Shown: positions 29,877 through 42,610, numbered from the stretch's first letter. The stretch: 64,000 nt of DNA from Enoplosus armatus (GCF_043641665.1 NC_092183.1:12048001-12112000); one strand, 5' to 3'. Notes: a model not told the origin generated them from the letters alone. Program-made: numbers and translations.

Positions 29877-29917
<41 letters not shown>
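29877..29917. repeat. (TG)n microsatellite
   Basis: 41 bases of TG dinucleotides. Confidence 0.97.
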
Positions 29918-29919
<2 letters not shown>

Positions 29920-30344
29920 CTCTGTGTTTGGTGAATCCTGTACGGACCTGATAGGAAACTTAGACAGAGTCATGGGGGGTTTACAGCTTTGTACTGCTCT
30001 TCTGTGAGATTTCCCCCGAGAAAAGACTATCAGCACAAGAGAACCACTGCTGAGAAACAGAGGGAAAAACATGAGAAGGAGCAGAGAGGGAAGGAGAGAC
30101 TGAGAGTGAGAGATATCTCAGGAGGAGAGAGAGAGAAACAGGAATGGAAAAGCTGCAAGAAGAGGCATGCCAGGTAGATTGCAAACAAGAGAAAAAGAAA
30201 AAGGAGTGAGGAAGAAGGTTGAGTGAGGGCGAATGAACTCTGGAAAAAAAAAAGAAAAGTGAATACAGAAAGTTCAAAAAATGGAAAGATCGAGTGGAGG
30301 AAAGAGAAAATCAGGTGAAGGAGGAACAGAGAAAGAGAGTTAAA

Positions 30345-31105
30345 GGAGCTCTTAAAGGAATGGTTCAACGTTTTGGGTAATAATCCTATCTGCTTACTTT
30401 TTGATCGTGAGATGAGAAGATAGATACCACTCTCATGTTTTTGTTTCACTGTAATTAAAGACGTGGTTGGCTTAGCTTGGCATAAAGCCTCGAGGCAATG
30501 GGGAAACACACCTAGTCTGGCTCTGTCCAAAGTGAAAAATGTCCTGATGTCCACTGGTTGAGGCAGTGTCGAGTTCAAGTCGCACCACAGCTCTATCGTA
30601 ATTCCAATGTCCACTGGGAGAGTTTCAGAAGTGGAGCGTCCTCCAGCAGTCTGTTCTTCAGCGGCCACATTTCAATATTGTTTAGAGCTTTTTTGTATTT
30701 CATTAATAGTGCATATTAGCAAAAAGAAAACTGTAACACACTTCTCCTGCTTCACAGACCTCAGACGATAAAACAAGTTTTGCTGTATTTATGTACAGCC
30801 AAAGCCAATATGAACAGAAGGCATCATTAAATGTTAAATACTCATCAATTGTCAATTAATATGGATGTTTATATAGAGCCACATAAGTTGCCAGATATGG
30901 TCAGTAAGCACAGGTTTAGGTCTCTGTACTGACTTGGCGACATCACTATGATGACAAGACTTTGGGATGTCGTGCACAGCTGCTGCACCCAGCTGTTGTT
31001 TTTACATTTCTATGTATGCACGAATTAAACAAATGTAATGTATATTTTTGCAGGCTTTATTCACTTTGGACAGAACCAGGCTAGCTTATGCTAAGCTAGG
31101 CTAAG
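30345..31105. mobile_element. foldback-type element with inverted arms
   Basis: The left arm begins AAAGGAATGGTTCAACGTTT and includes GAAGATAGATACCACTCTCA and, at about 30471-30535, GGCTTAGCTTGGCATAAAGC through TGGCTCTGTCCAAAGTG. The right arm (about 31045-31105) reads CACTTTGGACAGAACCAGGC then TATGCTAAGCTAGGCTAAGC, the reverse complement of that part. This matches a known teleost element with long terminal inverted repeats, here diverged. Confidence 0.65.
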
Positions 31106-31965
31106 CATGTCTGATTCCAGCTCCGTACTTGAGAATGTAATCGATCACATCTCACTCACAGAGAGAGAGGATGTGGTGTGTATGTGAGGACATGTCAGTC
31201 AGTATTAGCAATGGCTGTATTTGTTTTCTTAATTTTGGAAACACTGAAAACAAACAGAAGGTTGGGCACATGTACACATGTGCAAAGTAGGTTAAAGAGT
31301 TTACAAGACAAACACTCCAACGGCTCAACATACACAACCATCTTCAAATAGAAGTGTTTTGTTCAGGACACACAAGGACAGCCACATGTCTCTAGTCTGA
31401 GTATGTTGTTCGCTGCACAACAACATCATCATGGCCAACATCATCATAATCATCATCTGTGAAAGCAAAGTTTCTCCACTGCCTGTACAATTGTACATGT
31501 ACAGGTGATGTTTGTATCAGATTCTTCTTATTTCTTCCTAATCTTACTTCCTGATCTTGCACTTAACAAAGTACACAAGATTATTTGAGGTCCTTAATGC
31601 TAATTTAAGAAACATTTGTTTTCTTGTGAAAACTATTATAACTAAAAACAGATGGTAACATTATCAACTATTACCAACTTATTTGTGGTACCTTTTTACT
31701 ATTGGTGTGGTGTGAAGCTAAGACTTGCACAGATGCTTGTTGGTTTACACGTATGATTCTTCATACATACATACTTCATACTGCATGACGTTATGAATTC
31801 ACATGTGAACACTTTCTAAATGGGATAAAACGTGCAAAAACAACAGTAGGATCCTTCAAGTCAATCCATGTTTCCATGATATCAATTCAACTGCAGCATA
31901 ATGTCCCTGGATCAGAAGTTGTATAGTACTTTTCTCAAGGACACTTCTTCACTTGCATTGCTCTG

Positions 31966-32002
<37 letters not shown>

Positions 32003-32173
32003 TTGACCATTAACCCATCACATGTGTAAAGTGAACGTGTGACCACACACACCGTGAGCCCCTCTGTGACTCAGAGAGCTTGCGGAGATCAAACACTGGT
32101 GCCGTCATATGGTTTGAATTAGGGTCAGTCTTCATGTTTCATCATAAAACTTCAATAAAGCAATACTCATACA

Positions 32174-32174
<1 letters not shown>

Positions 32175-32223
<49 letters not shown>
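32175..32223. repeat. (CA)n microsatellite
   Basis: 49 bases of CA. A (TG)n array occurs at 32357-32400, so the two are inverted relative to each other. Confidence 0.97.
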
Positions 32224-32227
<4 letters not shown>

Positions 32228-32352
32228 GCTCACACAGGGTGTTTGGTTTATGTGAGCAATGTTTGTTATGATGTGTGTCACACGATCAGGGTGTTTTTTC
32301 ATAGTGTGTGTGTCTGTATATATAGTTTGGCACGATGGTGTGTTGTGGTTAG

Positions 32353-32356
<4 letters not shown>

Positions 32357-32405
<49 letters not shown>

Positions 32406-32424
32406 GTGTCTGTGTGTGTGTGTA
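32357..32424. repeat. (TG)n microsatellite, interrupted
   Basis: TG dinucleotides with C interruptions near the 3' end. Confidence 0.95.
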
Positions 32425-33989
32425 TATGTGATTGTGGTTCGGAACATTTTTTCCTAAACCACTGACCCATAAGCTATGAGAGGTTGTGGGCTAATGGGCC
32501 CACCCACAATCAGGAAACATATACACACACATACACACACACACACCTGCATGAACTCATCTGATGATGTTTTACAAAGAGACATTATTTAATTATGTTT
32601 TTGATTCTTTGCAGCTTTGCTTTAGTGTTCAATAAGACACATTTGAGTTTCTGCAATAAGGAGAACTGATGTTGAGGAGGACATGTGACATGTGGCCCTA
32701 ATCCTGTATTTTACGATACGAGCAGAGTTGTTACCTGTGTACTTGGAGGATTAAAAAGTATATCTACGAGCGGCAGATCAGGGACAAATTATCCCTGACT
32801 GACGCAGAAATGTCTTCCTTTAGAACAGCTAATTCTGCACAACATAAACAACTAAACATGGCAGCACTTAAGAATGTTGCTATTTTGTTTATGTTAAGAT
32901 CATGGCAGAAAAAAGCAGCAGTGGCAACAAGCTCCATTCGTTTCCTTCAAAACTTTCTGCCATTGTCAGTGTTGTTTGCACAGAGTCAGCTGCTAACCTT
33001 CCTCCTCACCTTAACATACTGCCACCACTGCTCATGGGCGCAATTTCATCTTTCAGACACGCAGCATTGATTTCTGAGGATGTGTACACAAATCTCTAAA
33101 GGAATCTAGGACATGTGGGTAGCCATCATGTGCGGGTACATCACCAACTTAACAAACACACTTGTGACAAGCTTCTCATGCTCTCTCAGGTTTTCATGAC
33201 CAATCTTAAATTTCGTCTGCATATCTGTATTTATTGACACAAAATGTTCTTGGTCCGTCATTGACTTCTTTTACCTTGTTTGTTTGAAGGCTTCCTGACA
33301 TAAACTGCTGACTGGGCCTGCTTGCTAGTGACAGCCTTTTTTTGCATTGTGAAAACAAAGGTTTGGAGGTCATTAATCAATGTCCTTATCAACAGCACTT
33401 CTTTTAGCTGCACTTTTATCAACAGAATCAGCTGCAGAATAAATGAAAGCCACTTGCTTTTTGCTTTCCTCCGAACTTTTTGTTTTTGCTATGAGAAGCT
33501 CTGCTGTCAAATACAAGATTACCTTGAATTATACTTTGCAGGTGTCAACTTAATCGACTTAGTTCATTTTAACTTAAATGGGAAGTAACTAACTTTGATG
33601 CTTCAGTAAGAATCAGTCAAACTCTCCCTTTCAGACGCATTTTGAATACGAGGGTTATATGAGTGCCAGAATATCTATGTTTGCTTTTCTCCCCTCTGAT
33701 GAAAACAAAATATGAGATTATACGAGCATTTTGCTTTGAAAGTACAACTGCGGTGCAGGCTGCGCTGAGTTATAAAGATAGATTTCATTACACAAACGTT
33801 TCGCCAGCTGGGATGTCAAAATGTCGATTCTCAATGCTCCACAAAAACATCTTTAAACAACCATATAATTTTAAGCTCCCAATTTGTCAGTGTTAGGATG
33901 GTGATTTCTGTCATGCTTGGACATTCGGTTGTCTGAGAAACAACTTTCTTCCTGGAATGCTTTTTGGTTGCGGAAAAGCAATTTCACTG

Positions 33990-34068
33990 ATGTGGGGTTT
34001 AAACTCAGCACCACTGGTGTCACATGCATCGTTGCTAACCACTCGACCATCCAACCCCTCTAAAGTGC
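33990..34068 (-). mobile_element. possible tRNA-derived fragment
   Basis: Minus strand reads TGGTCGAGTGGTTAGCA (box A-like), then GAGTTTAAACC (box B-like) about 44 bases later. This is the arrangement of a Ser/Leu-type tRNA or of a SINE head. Stems are not convincing, so it is not a functional tRNA call. Confidence 0.4.
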
Positions 34069-34305
34069 TTTCAGCTATCTGATTGTGGGCTGAGAAGTGT
34101 GGGTCTTACTCCTCACAATTTGATCGGGGGTTTTTCAAAAGAAGAGTTGCTTTCTTCTGTGTTCATGTGAGTTCAGGAAAAAGTTTTAAAAAACTGTGTT
34201 TTAAGGGTAACATAAGTCATTAGCACGTTGTCACGCTACCTCACAGTCTGTCTGGGACTTTAGTCCGTCTGCCTTTCATTAGGCCCTAATTCCCCCAGGA
34301 GTGTT

Positions 34306-34345
<40 letters not shown>

Positions 34346-34445
34346 CCCCACTTAATGCGTCAGCAGTGTTTGCTGCCGTTTTCTCGGCCACTGTACTGCT
34401 TTGTTCTCAACATGGAAAATCTCCTTTTAACTACCGCAAGTGCAA

Positions 34446-34448
<3 letters not shown>

Positions 34449-34495
<47 letters not shown>

Positions 34496-34510
34496 CCACA
34501 CACACTCTCT

Positions 34511-34546
<36 letters not shown>
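34449..34546. repeat. compound (TC)20 / (CA)n microsatellite
   Basis: TC dinucleotides at 34449-34488 pass directly into broken CA runs ending in a clean CA run at 34514-34546. Confidence 0.95.
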
Positions 34547-34551
<5 letters not shown>

Positions 34552-35984
34552 CTCTTACCACTGTACAGCTACTGCTCCAGCTGCTGCTTGAGAGGATGAT
34601 TAGGCAGCAGCAGGGCACAAATATGATATGATTTGCACATATGCTGCCTGCATGCATGTTAGTGCACATGCTTTTTATTGTTTTTCGTATGACACTCATT
34701 TTGCTTGCATTAATTTCCTAACCACTCACTCTGACCAACAAAGACCTCTTCCTAACTGTTAGCCCTAACTGTAACCAGCCCTTCTTCAAAGCTGGGACTA
34801 ACTTGAAGACTTTCCCATAAAATGTGCATATTATGAGAGACGGTTCACCCTCAGAAGGACCATATTTAAACCTGCAATAACAGATTGTTTCGGACACAAA
34901 TTGTGAACACCACTTTGACAAATCATCAGCTTTTAAGTTGATATGGTGGACTTAACCCTAACCCTTAGCAAACAGTTGCATATTTACACAGATGTAGCTG
35001 AGTGAAGTTTTGCTTTTATGAAGGTTATTGCTAATTGTGGAAATAATGTGATTTAATAGTGGTATTTATTTACATGAAGTACAGCGCACACAAACACTTG
35101 TCATTTTGACCTCACAGCTTGTCACTGGTTGACCAAACTGATGTTGACATCTCTCATAGTTAGTGTCTAAGATCTATTTTCGTGTAAATGTAGTGGCCAC
35201 TCCTTCATCCAGCAGGCAGGAGACTTGAAATTCATGAGAGTCCCTTGCTTTTCCTCAAAAAACCTTTGGCTGCTCTGTTCCCTGCATCGATCCTCATAAA
35301 ACCTGCCTTCCACTTTCAGTTATGAACTGAATCTGGGAGCCGAATCAAACTGTTTTGACACACTACTTAACAGCTGTACTTTGCCTCCAGCCACTGAGAA
35401 CAATAGCGGTGTTTGTTGGTGGTACCATCTGATGCTTTTCTACCTCCATGACCTTGGAAATGGGTATTCACAGAATAACTGTATGCAGAAAATGCCAAGT
35501 CATCAGTAACTGATCAGTAACAGCAGACATACCGAGACCCTCCGTGTTCTTGTAATGTCATGCTGATAACACAGCATGAATAATCACTTTTAGGCATTAA
35601 CAATCATCTTTTTCCACTTTCTGCGAGTCCCTCCCATATTTTTTTCCATCATAGTGTTTCTATGTTGTTTTGAAATGACAATGTGCGTAATAAACTTCAG
35701 GTCAGGGTCAACAGTCGCCTTTCTGTATACCTTAACACTCTGTCCCAATTTTTACAGTTACAGTTTTTAGTTAATCATTTCAGCCTATGAATCCAATTAC
35801 GCAATGTAAAAGGCTTCATGCCTCATGGAATTTGACGGGGCATTTGGAGTTGACATAAAACATTAGATTACATTCATTCACATACATTTTTCCACACTCA
35901 CAGAATGAGATGGTTGTCACTGTTCACTGTACCTCCTGTTGTGTGACAAATAAAAAATCCTTGAATTCTTGAATGTTGTGAATG

Positions 35985-36048
35985 AATGTCAGTACCATGT
36001 GTCATGGCAATCCATCCAATAATTGTTGAAACATTTCACTCACAACCA
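35985..36048. mobile_element. GGCAATCCATCCAATAG-type repeat, fragment
   Basis: TGTCATGGCAATCCATCCAA then TTGTTGAAACATTTCACTCA, the same words as at 36360-36405. Dispersed teleost repeat. Confidence 0.6.
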
Positions 36049-36294
36049 CAGACACGCTGCAAATTCAGAAAAGGTTTGTCTTCTGCTTTTAAGTCTTACA
36101 GCTCGATGGCTCAATATTATGTTTGAGCGAGATGAAGGCCAGGAAAGGAGTGTGTACAGGGAGGTGTGTGTGAGTAAAAAGAAAATCAATTCTCAATCAT
36201 AGGTCTGATCTTGTTTTTGAATGTGTTTTTTCTTTCATACAAGCGTGTGTTTTGACCTACACGTCATGTTTATCATCCAGTCAGTTTCACTCCT
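36049..36294. repeat. diverged direct duplication, copy 1
   Basis: Begins AGACACGCTGCAAATTCAGA and ends in CAGTCAGTTTCACTCCT. Matches 37078-37331 along its whole length with scattered substitutions and small indels. Confidence 0.8.
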
Positions 36295-36650
36295 CCTGAC
36301 CTGACGATAGCACTAGATGAAAGAGTTCTTGGAGTTCATCCTGACAGGGACCTGAATGTGTGTCATGGCAATCCATCCAATAGTTGTTGAAACATTTCAC
36401 TCAAACCACTCAATATATAAATTCAGGGTAGTGGAAAAGTCAGGGGATCAAGTAATGGGAACCATAATTTGGTGCCAATCCATCCAGTAGATAGAGATAT
36501 TTCACTGGAAAAGTTCAACTTTGACCTGCTGGTGGCACTAGAGGGACAGTCAGGGTTTACCAAACTTTATTAGGCTTCATCCACCTGTCCAAACTTTCAT
36601 GGCAATCCATCAAATAGTTACACCGACACTGAGCCACGCTGCAAGTGAGG
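36295..36650. mobile_element. GGCAATCCATCCAATAG-type repeat, longer copy
   Basis: Contains GTCATGGCAATCCATCCAAT, AAAAGTCAGGGGATCA, GGTGGCACTAGAGG and CATGGCAATCCATCAAATAG. These are recurring words of a common teleost non-autonomous element, related to (in part the reverse complement of) the element at 56330-56645. Confidence 0.6.
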
Positions 36651-37077
36651 CTAAAAACACTGAATTAAATTTATTTTTTATGTAAATATAAACAAAAAGT
36701 CATTATTTGAGGACGGTACACCCCTGTTAAAAATAGTAAAAGAAAAAGATCTTAAATGACAAGCGTGGATGGTAATGACACTGGATATTCTTGTTTATGA
36801 GACTTGTGACTACCTTCATGTGATGGACTTGGATTAACTCACCAAAATGCTCCCAGGATGTGTATGGCATGTGTAAACTCGTAAAGAAACCCTCTTTTTC
36901 CTTTCCAAACTCTCCCCGTGGCTGTTACTGTAAATACAAATATGCCGTCAGTTAACTGCTCTGGTTAAAGAAGGGCTGAAAATTTGGACTGTGGTTTTCC
37001 ATTCAAAACCACAAAGCTCCCCTTCACCCCCCCCCCCATCTCTTCTTCCCCGTCCGGCTCTAGTTCTTCCACATTAA

Positions 37078-37331
37078 AGACACGCTGCTAATTCAGAAAA
37101 GGTTTGCCTTCTGCTTTCAAGTCTTGCAGCTCGATTGGCTCAATATCCTGTCTGAGCGAGACTAAGGCCGTTAAAGGAGTGTGTTCAGGGAAGTGTGTGT
37201 GAGTAAAATAGAAAAATCAGACGTCAATCATTGTCATCTTATCTTGTTTTTGAATGTGTGTTTTATGTGTTCTTGTGTGTGTCACCTTTGACCTACATGT
37301 CATGTTTATCGTCCAGTCAGTTTCACTCCTC
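37078..37331. repeat. diverged direct duplication, copy 2
   Basis: Begins AGACACGCTGCTAATTCAGA. Shared blocks with copy 1 include AAAAGGTTTG, GTCTTGCAGCTCGAT, GAGCGAGA, TTGTTTTTGAATGTGT and GTCATGTTTATCGTCCAGTC. Confidence 0.8.
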
Positions 37332-37572
37332 TCTTTGCCATATGACCCTCTCCAAGCCTCCTAATTGGCCCACATGCGCTGACCTTGTTAAAGCTACCTC
37401 GGTTTTGTAATGGCTTTTAGCACTGGTCTAATGCCAGTAGTGGCATTAGCACTAGTCTGTATTTACACCTGAGATCCCAATAGTTACAGGGCTAGCCATT
37501 ACACACTGCCTTAATTCTAATCTGACCTAATAGATTTAGCATTGATCTGTGAGGCTGTAAAGTGGTTTGCAA

Positions 37573-37588
37573 GGTTCATTAAAGGTCA
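37573..37588 (+). promoter_or_regulatory. DR4-like nuclear receptor half-site pair
   Basis: GGTTCA, four-base spacer TTAA, AGGTCA. Both hexamers fit RGKTCA. Direct repeats with spacing 4 are the classical thyroid hormone receptor or LXR arrangement. It is a single motif match, so function is unproven. Confidence 0.3.
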
Positions 37589-38836
37589 AAGAAAAGAGCT
37601 GCTACCATGAGCAAATGGTTAGCTGAGGCCACTGTGTTACTGCTAAACATGACCTCATACACATAAGCTCTGTGGATACCAGTGGCATATTGTGCTTTCA
37701 TAAGAACAGACTGGAAAAGTTGTTTCAGTTTCAGCTTTTGCTTATTTCCTGTGTTGTCTTTGATGTTATGCCACTGTGTATCACTCTCTTGTGTTGTGGT
37801 GCTGATTGGAGAGCTCTGGTAAAGTGAAGTTATGTATATCTTTCCATTTTCTGCAGTGTTCTTTTGTGCTGTGAAGTGTTTTCATTGTCTTATGATTGAG
37901 GACGGACTGAAGTTGTATAACTCGCTGTTTCTCTCTTTGTCTCACTGTTTCAACCTGGCTATAGTCTCTCTCCCTCTCTGTGTCTTCAATAAAACATTGC
38001 AACACATTTACACACTAAATATGAACACATTTAAATACATATTGCACTAAACTTTGCTGCTTTTCTACCATTTTACTGAAAGAAAATTTTGGTGTTGCCC
38101 TTTAGTAAATATGGACGACCCCAATTTGTCTGTTTAATGCCAAATGAAGGGTCACAGGTCCGATGTTAACATGCCTCAAAGCCATTTGAGGAAATGTAAA
38201 ATAAAAGAAATGACCATGGATGCAGTAAAACAGCCACATTCCCATCAAATGTCTTCATACAGCTAATGAGATATAATATTCATAGGTTTTGTTGTCACAC
38301 AATTATCTTGTGGATCCCTTTTCAGACATGGAATATGCAGCATTGTTGGCTTCATCTATCTGTTAAAGTACTGACTTTTTGTCATTCAGACATAGTTTTA
38401 TATTATTCAAATGTTCATTAAAGCATGGCAGAAGTATTTTGAACAGAACCACCAATTCTAGCTCCATATGTGCCACCTGGTGCATGTGAGGAAGCAGTAC
38501 CACTGCTGGAGAACAGCGCTAAGAGTCATATAATATCACGACATTCAATTCAGACTTTGAAAGTGCTAGAGGTACAAGAAGTGACTTATTCACACATGAA
38601 GGCTGACATGTAAAGTTGGCATCAAATTTATGTAACAAGGTGCATGAAAGGGGCTACATTTCCTCACAGGTGACGAATGCACCATACATTAGCAGACAGA
38701 GCCTTCTCCCAGATTAACGTTGGCTGTGTTTTTGACATGACTGGCAGAGATGAGCAGATGAATAAATGAACAGTGTGTCCCTCCCTCCGAGAGTGTTACT
38801 ACATGAGAAATTAGTGTGTATGTGAAAACATAAATG

Positions 38837-38869
<33 letters not shown>

Positions 38870-38995
38870 CTCCCCTTGTCCTAGACTCATGAAATTAAGT
38901 CCAGGGGCCCGTTCTTAGTTCAGTCTGATTCACACTGATCCTATTGGCAGTTATGCAAAAGCCAGACTACAACTCACACACACACGTACACACGC

Positions 38996-38998
<3 letters not shown>

Positions 38999-39055
<57 letters not shown>
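38999..39055. repeat. (CA)n microsatellite
   Basis: 57 bases of uninterrupted CA. Confidence 0.97.
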
Positions 39056-39057
<2 letters not shown>

Positions 39058-40110
39058 ATGGTTGGTCAGGTCTACAAAAGGACAGTTAGATGATGAAAGG
39101 CAGGCAAGTATGTGTGTGTCAGTGTGTGTTAGCGTGTGTACATGTGTGTGTGTGTGGTTGTGTAGGTGGGAGCAATGCTGGAATCCTAAGCCTCTTTAAC
39201 ATCAGTGTTGAATAACTCAGTTACAGTAAATCTTCTTAGTCTGGTCTCTCACCCACAGCCTCCATCTCTCTCCATCAGTTTGCCCTCTCGTCTCTCGCTC
39301 CCTCACTCCCTCCTTCATCTCTCCACTGTCACTCTTCTTTTTCTGTCAGTGTTTTCTCCCTCTCATCTTTTCTGTCCCACAGTCCTCCCCTTTTTCTTCA
39401 CTGATATACACAAAGGCTCATAAACTTGCACAAACACACATGCACACACACTTGCCTCAAAAGTAGTCCGCAGTTTAACAACACATCCACCAGAAAATAG
39501 AAATAGAAATATTATAAGGTGACGAAAAAAATACAATTCTGCTAGTTCTCAGAGAAAACAGAGAGGGTAGGTGTTAGAATAAAACAAATAACTCACTTTC
39601 TGTCAGTACTGGAGTGGATTTTGTTCAGGATGATATTTACTTGATACCACTGAAATAATTAATTATTAATAAGCTGCGGTTGACATTTTAACTTGGAGGA
39701 ATTATATGTTTTTCTCCCCTTGTGCTCTCGCTAATGTGGTGGTATTGGCCTTAGCAAAGTATCTCTTCATCTACATTTAATGATAATAGTAAAGTAATAT
39801 TTTCTTAATCCTGCAGGGGAATTAGCTTGCCTCCTAAATTATTTTTTGCTTTTCATTACGTGCTAATAAAAATACCCCCTGACGTAACCGGTGGGGGCTC
39901 AGCGTCTTGATCAAGGACACATGAGCAGGGTGGATGCCTGTGTCATGAGGCCTTTAACCCTCTTTGTTCTTACTGCACCACCTGATTGGCCGTTGCCGTA
40001 GAGGTCCTTAAAGTACAACATACTCAAAACTGACACCGCCACAACTTGAAAAGGTATGGTTTTGCTAACTGCGTAAGAGGTTGATTAGAGGTTCATACAG
40101 TATATGTGAA

Positions 40111-40142
<32 letters not shown>

Positions 40143-40301
40143 AGGCAGAGTGCGCACTCTGAGGCTTCTTCTATCTTTATCTGCTCTCTCAATGTGTGTA
40201 AGAGCTCAGTTGTGGTTTAACAGTATTAGTGCTTTCTTAAAGGGTCGCTAGAGTCTCAGTGTCTAAGCCTGTCTCTTGGATTAGCACGACAGCCGAGGAG
40301 G

Positions 40302-40354
<53 letters not shown>

Positions 40355-40399
40355 TCTATTTGCATTTCTTTGTACACATAGATCATTGTGTGTCCAAAG

Positions 40400-40448
<49 letters not shown>
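40302..40448. repeat. paired (CA)n microsatellites
   Basis: Two CA arrays, 40302-40351 and 40401-40448, in the same orientation and separated by about 50 bases of unique sequence. Confidence 0.96.
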
Positions 40449-40450
<2 letters not shown>

Positions 40451-42610
40451 CCATTTGCATTCCCATGACCATAACAAGCCTTTGATTATCACTCGTGGTG
40501 GATATTTCCCCCAAGCCTGTTTGCATGGCTGTAAAACAAACTGGGTGTTGGTGTATCTAGAGAGGCATCTTTGTTCCTTTTTTTTTTTACACAAAGGGCA
40601 AGCCATGAATAGCTCGCATCCACACGTAATTGTCTGATAGCGCTTGGTAAGAAAACACACACCTGATGACCATGAATACACTCCCGACACCTCCTTCCTG
40701 ACACCCACCTATAAGCAGGCAGCCTTGCGTAAACAAAAACACAAATGCACACTCAACAGCAACGGGGATAATAAAATGGATGTGCGAGTGCATGCACAGG
40801 GCCACTCTCACACACACTCTCAGCAACAACAAAGAGAATGCATTTAAACAGGCAATATTGTCTCAAATTCAGAGGCCGCAGAAGTGGATCAACTTTATCT
40901 TTCATTCTGCACTCGACATAAAAGACTTCATGTTTTCGTGGCTGAGCGACTTGGCAGCTACGATTCTGCTTTCTGTTTTATCCTTGTTAAAGTGAGGAGG
41001 AAAACTAGAGGAGAGTGCTTCAAAAAGAATAGACAGATCAAACGCGCAGATCAAAAAGACAGATCAAAATACCCCAGTGGTATAAAGTTTGACTCTGCTT
41101 TAGACTTTGAACATTCCTCACTGCTGTAAAATCAAGAGATACTATATGGAATAACATTAAGTGAACATAGATGTGTAAGACCCTACAAAGCCATCAGAGA
41201 ACATTTCAAGACAAAAGGAGAGTCTCGGCTTGATCTTGCATGTTCTCAAGATCTTACACAAAGGAGGGCACTTGGCGGACGACTTTATCTTAAGCACTTA
41301 ACACGTCGACAGAGGTGCTAATTTTAATTATGAGCTGTTCTAGCATGATTTAAAGCCTCAACAGCGTTAATACTGAGCAACACAGGAGGACGTTTTGGCT
41401 GCACTTCTCACACAGGCACAAGACGAGTTACTTCCTGCTGTGATAGAGCATGTTAGGTGAAGAGTATAACAAAGTATTTCTGATTTATAATTTTACAGAC
41501 AGATGTGTCTCTAAGTGGGCATGTTGGGGATGCAAAGGCTTGGCTTTTTTATTTTACTTGCTTACATGGCTTCTGCTGCAAGTTTTCTTTTTCTTTTCCA
41601 TAACTGTAACATTTTCTATGCTGTGCTCATGAAAATAGGACCTCATTTGCCACGGTGGTCAGCGTCTTCTTGCGGCAATCTTCAATCCCTTCAGCTCAAT
41701 AAACATGTTTGTCTGTATCATAGACCAGCTGGATTCACTCTGGTCACTCTGAGGCTGTGTACAGACACACAACAGCTCTGGGTAAAAAGGGGTCGCAAGA
41801 TACTATATTGGCCAATAAAAATGTGCAAATATTTCTTGGTATTTTATACTATTTACCTGGCAGTTGTTGTGACAAAAGAGTTGCAAATTCCTGCCTCATG
41901 TTATTAAACCACTGTGCAGTGTTTTGGTGGCTGATATGGCTTCAAAGTCATGGACCAAACCGTGCATTTACTGCATTTTATCATCCCACGATATCTGCAA
42001 CAACACGGCTCCACTTGTGCTGTTTTATGCAGGGCTGATTTTGGTCTGAGTGGCGGTCATGCCACATTTGAAGTGACGAGGGGACATTTAGTAGCTCAGT
42101 TAAGGTCAGTATCCAAAACAAACACACCTCGCATCATTTAATTTACTCAGTCAGCCTTTTTTTTACTGAGGAACAAGAAACCTCTTTCACAGGTTTGCAG
42201 AGTTTACACCATAAACACGAGACATAAAGAGACATAAAGAGACATAAACCCATTTCAAAACAAACCGTTTGCGTAAATCTTGTTTCATCTGAGAAAATCC
42301 ACAATTCACTGCTCTGTTACAGCAGCACAATCGTGTCACCATTACAAATTGAGAGCATATTTGTCCATTTCACTGACATGCTTTCATACAGTGTTTCATG
42401 CCAATGGTAACCTCAGAGTTTCTTCCTGTCTTTAGAATCAAGCACTGTGAATGTGACCAGATGTGGTTTGTGCTAATCGCTGCATAATGGCTACAGAGTT
42501 GCATGATGTCTTCATTAGGATTAATTTTTCAGCATTTAAAGTGATTTGTTATGTTTTATCTGCTGTGATATATACCATAAGCTGTGTTCTACCCACACAA
42601 CTCTTTGAAC

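Larger units (their letters stand above)
26200..34000. other. intergenic, repeat-rich part of the gene desert
   Basis: No coding gene. Contains a GCTAGCATGGCTGTAGAC-type repeat, a degenerate GGAT-rich purine stretch (26885-27090), long (CA)n arrays, a 196-bp tandem duplication, a foldback element, and pyrimidine-rich tracts (27410-27780). All apparent reading frames are repeat-driven. Confidence 0.6.
34000..40000. other. intergenic, central part of the gene desert
   Basis: No coding gene. Holds microsatellites at 34308-34342, 34449-34488, 34514-34546, 38839-38868 and 38999-39055, a 250-bp diverged direct duplication, GGCAATCCATCCAATAG-type repeat copies, and AT-rich unique patches at 37340-37600 and 39630-39870. 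Confidence 0.6.

Noticed and set aside
30030..30668. 212-residue minus-strand frame
   Set aside because: Lies over a purine-rich stretch and the left arm of the foldback element; Ser/Leu/Phe composition reflects the base bias.
31930..31960. CTCAAGGACACTTC word, also near 39912 and 52815
   Set aside because: Short word shared by common fish repeats; too short to call an element.
40302..40448. Regularly spaced repeats resembling an array
   Set aside because: Dinucleotide microsatellites with a unique spacer; not a CRISPR array, and the genome is eukaryotic.
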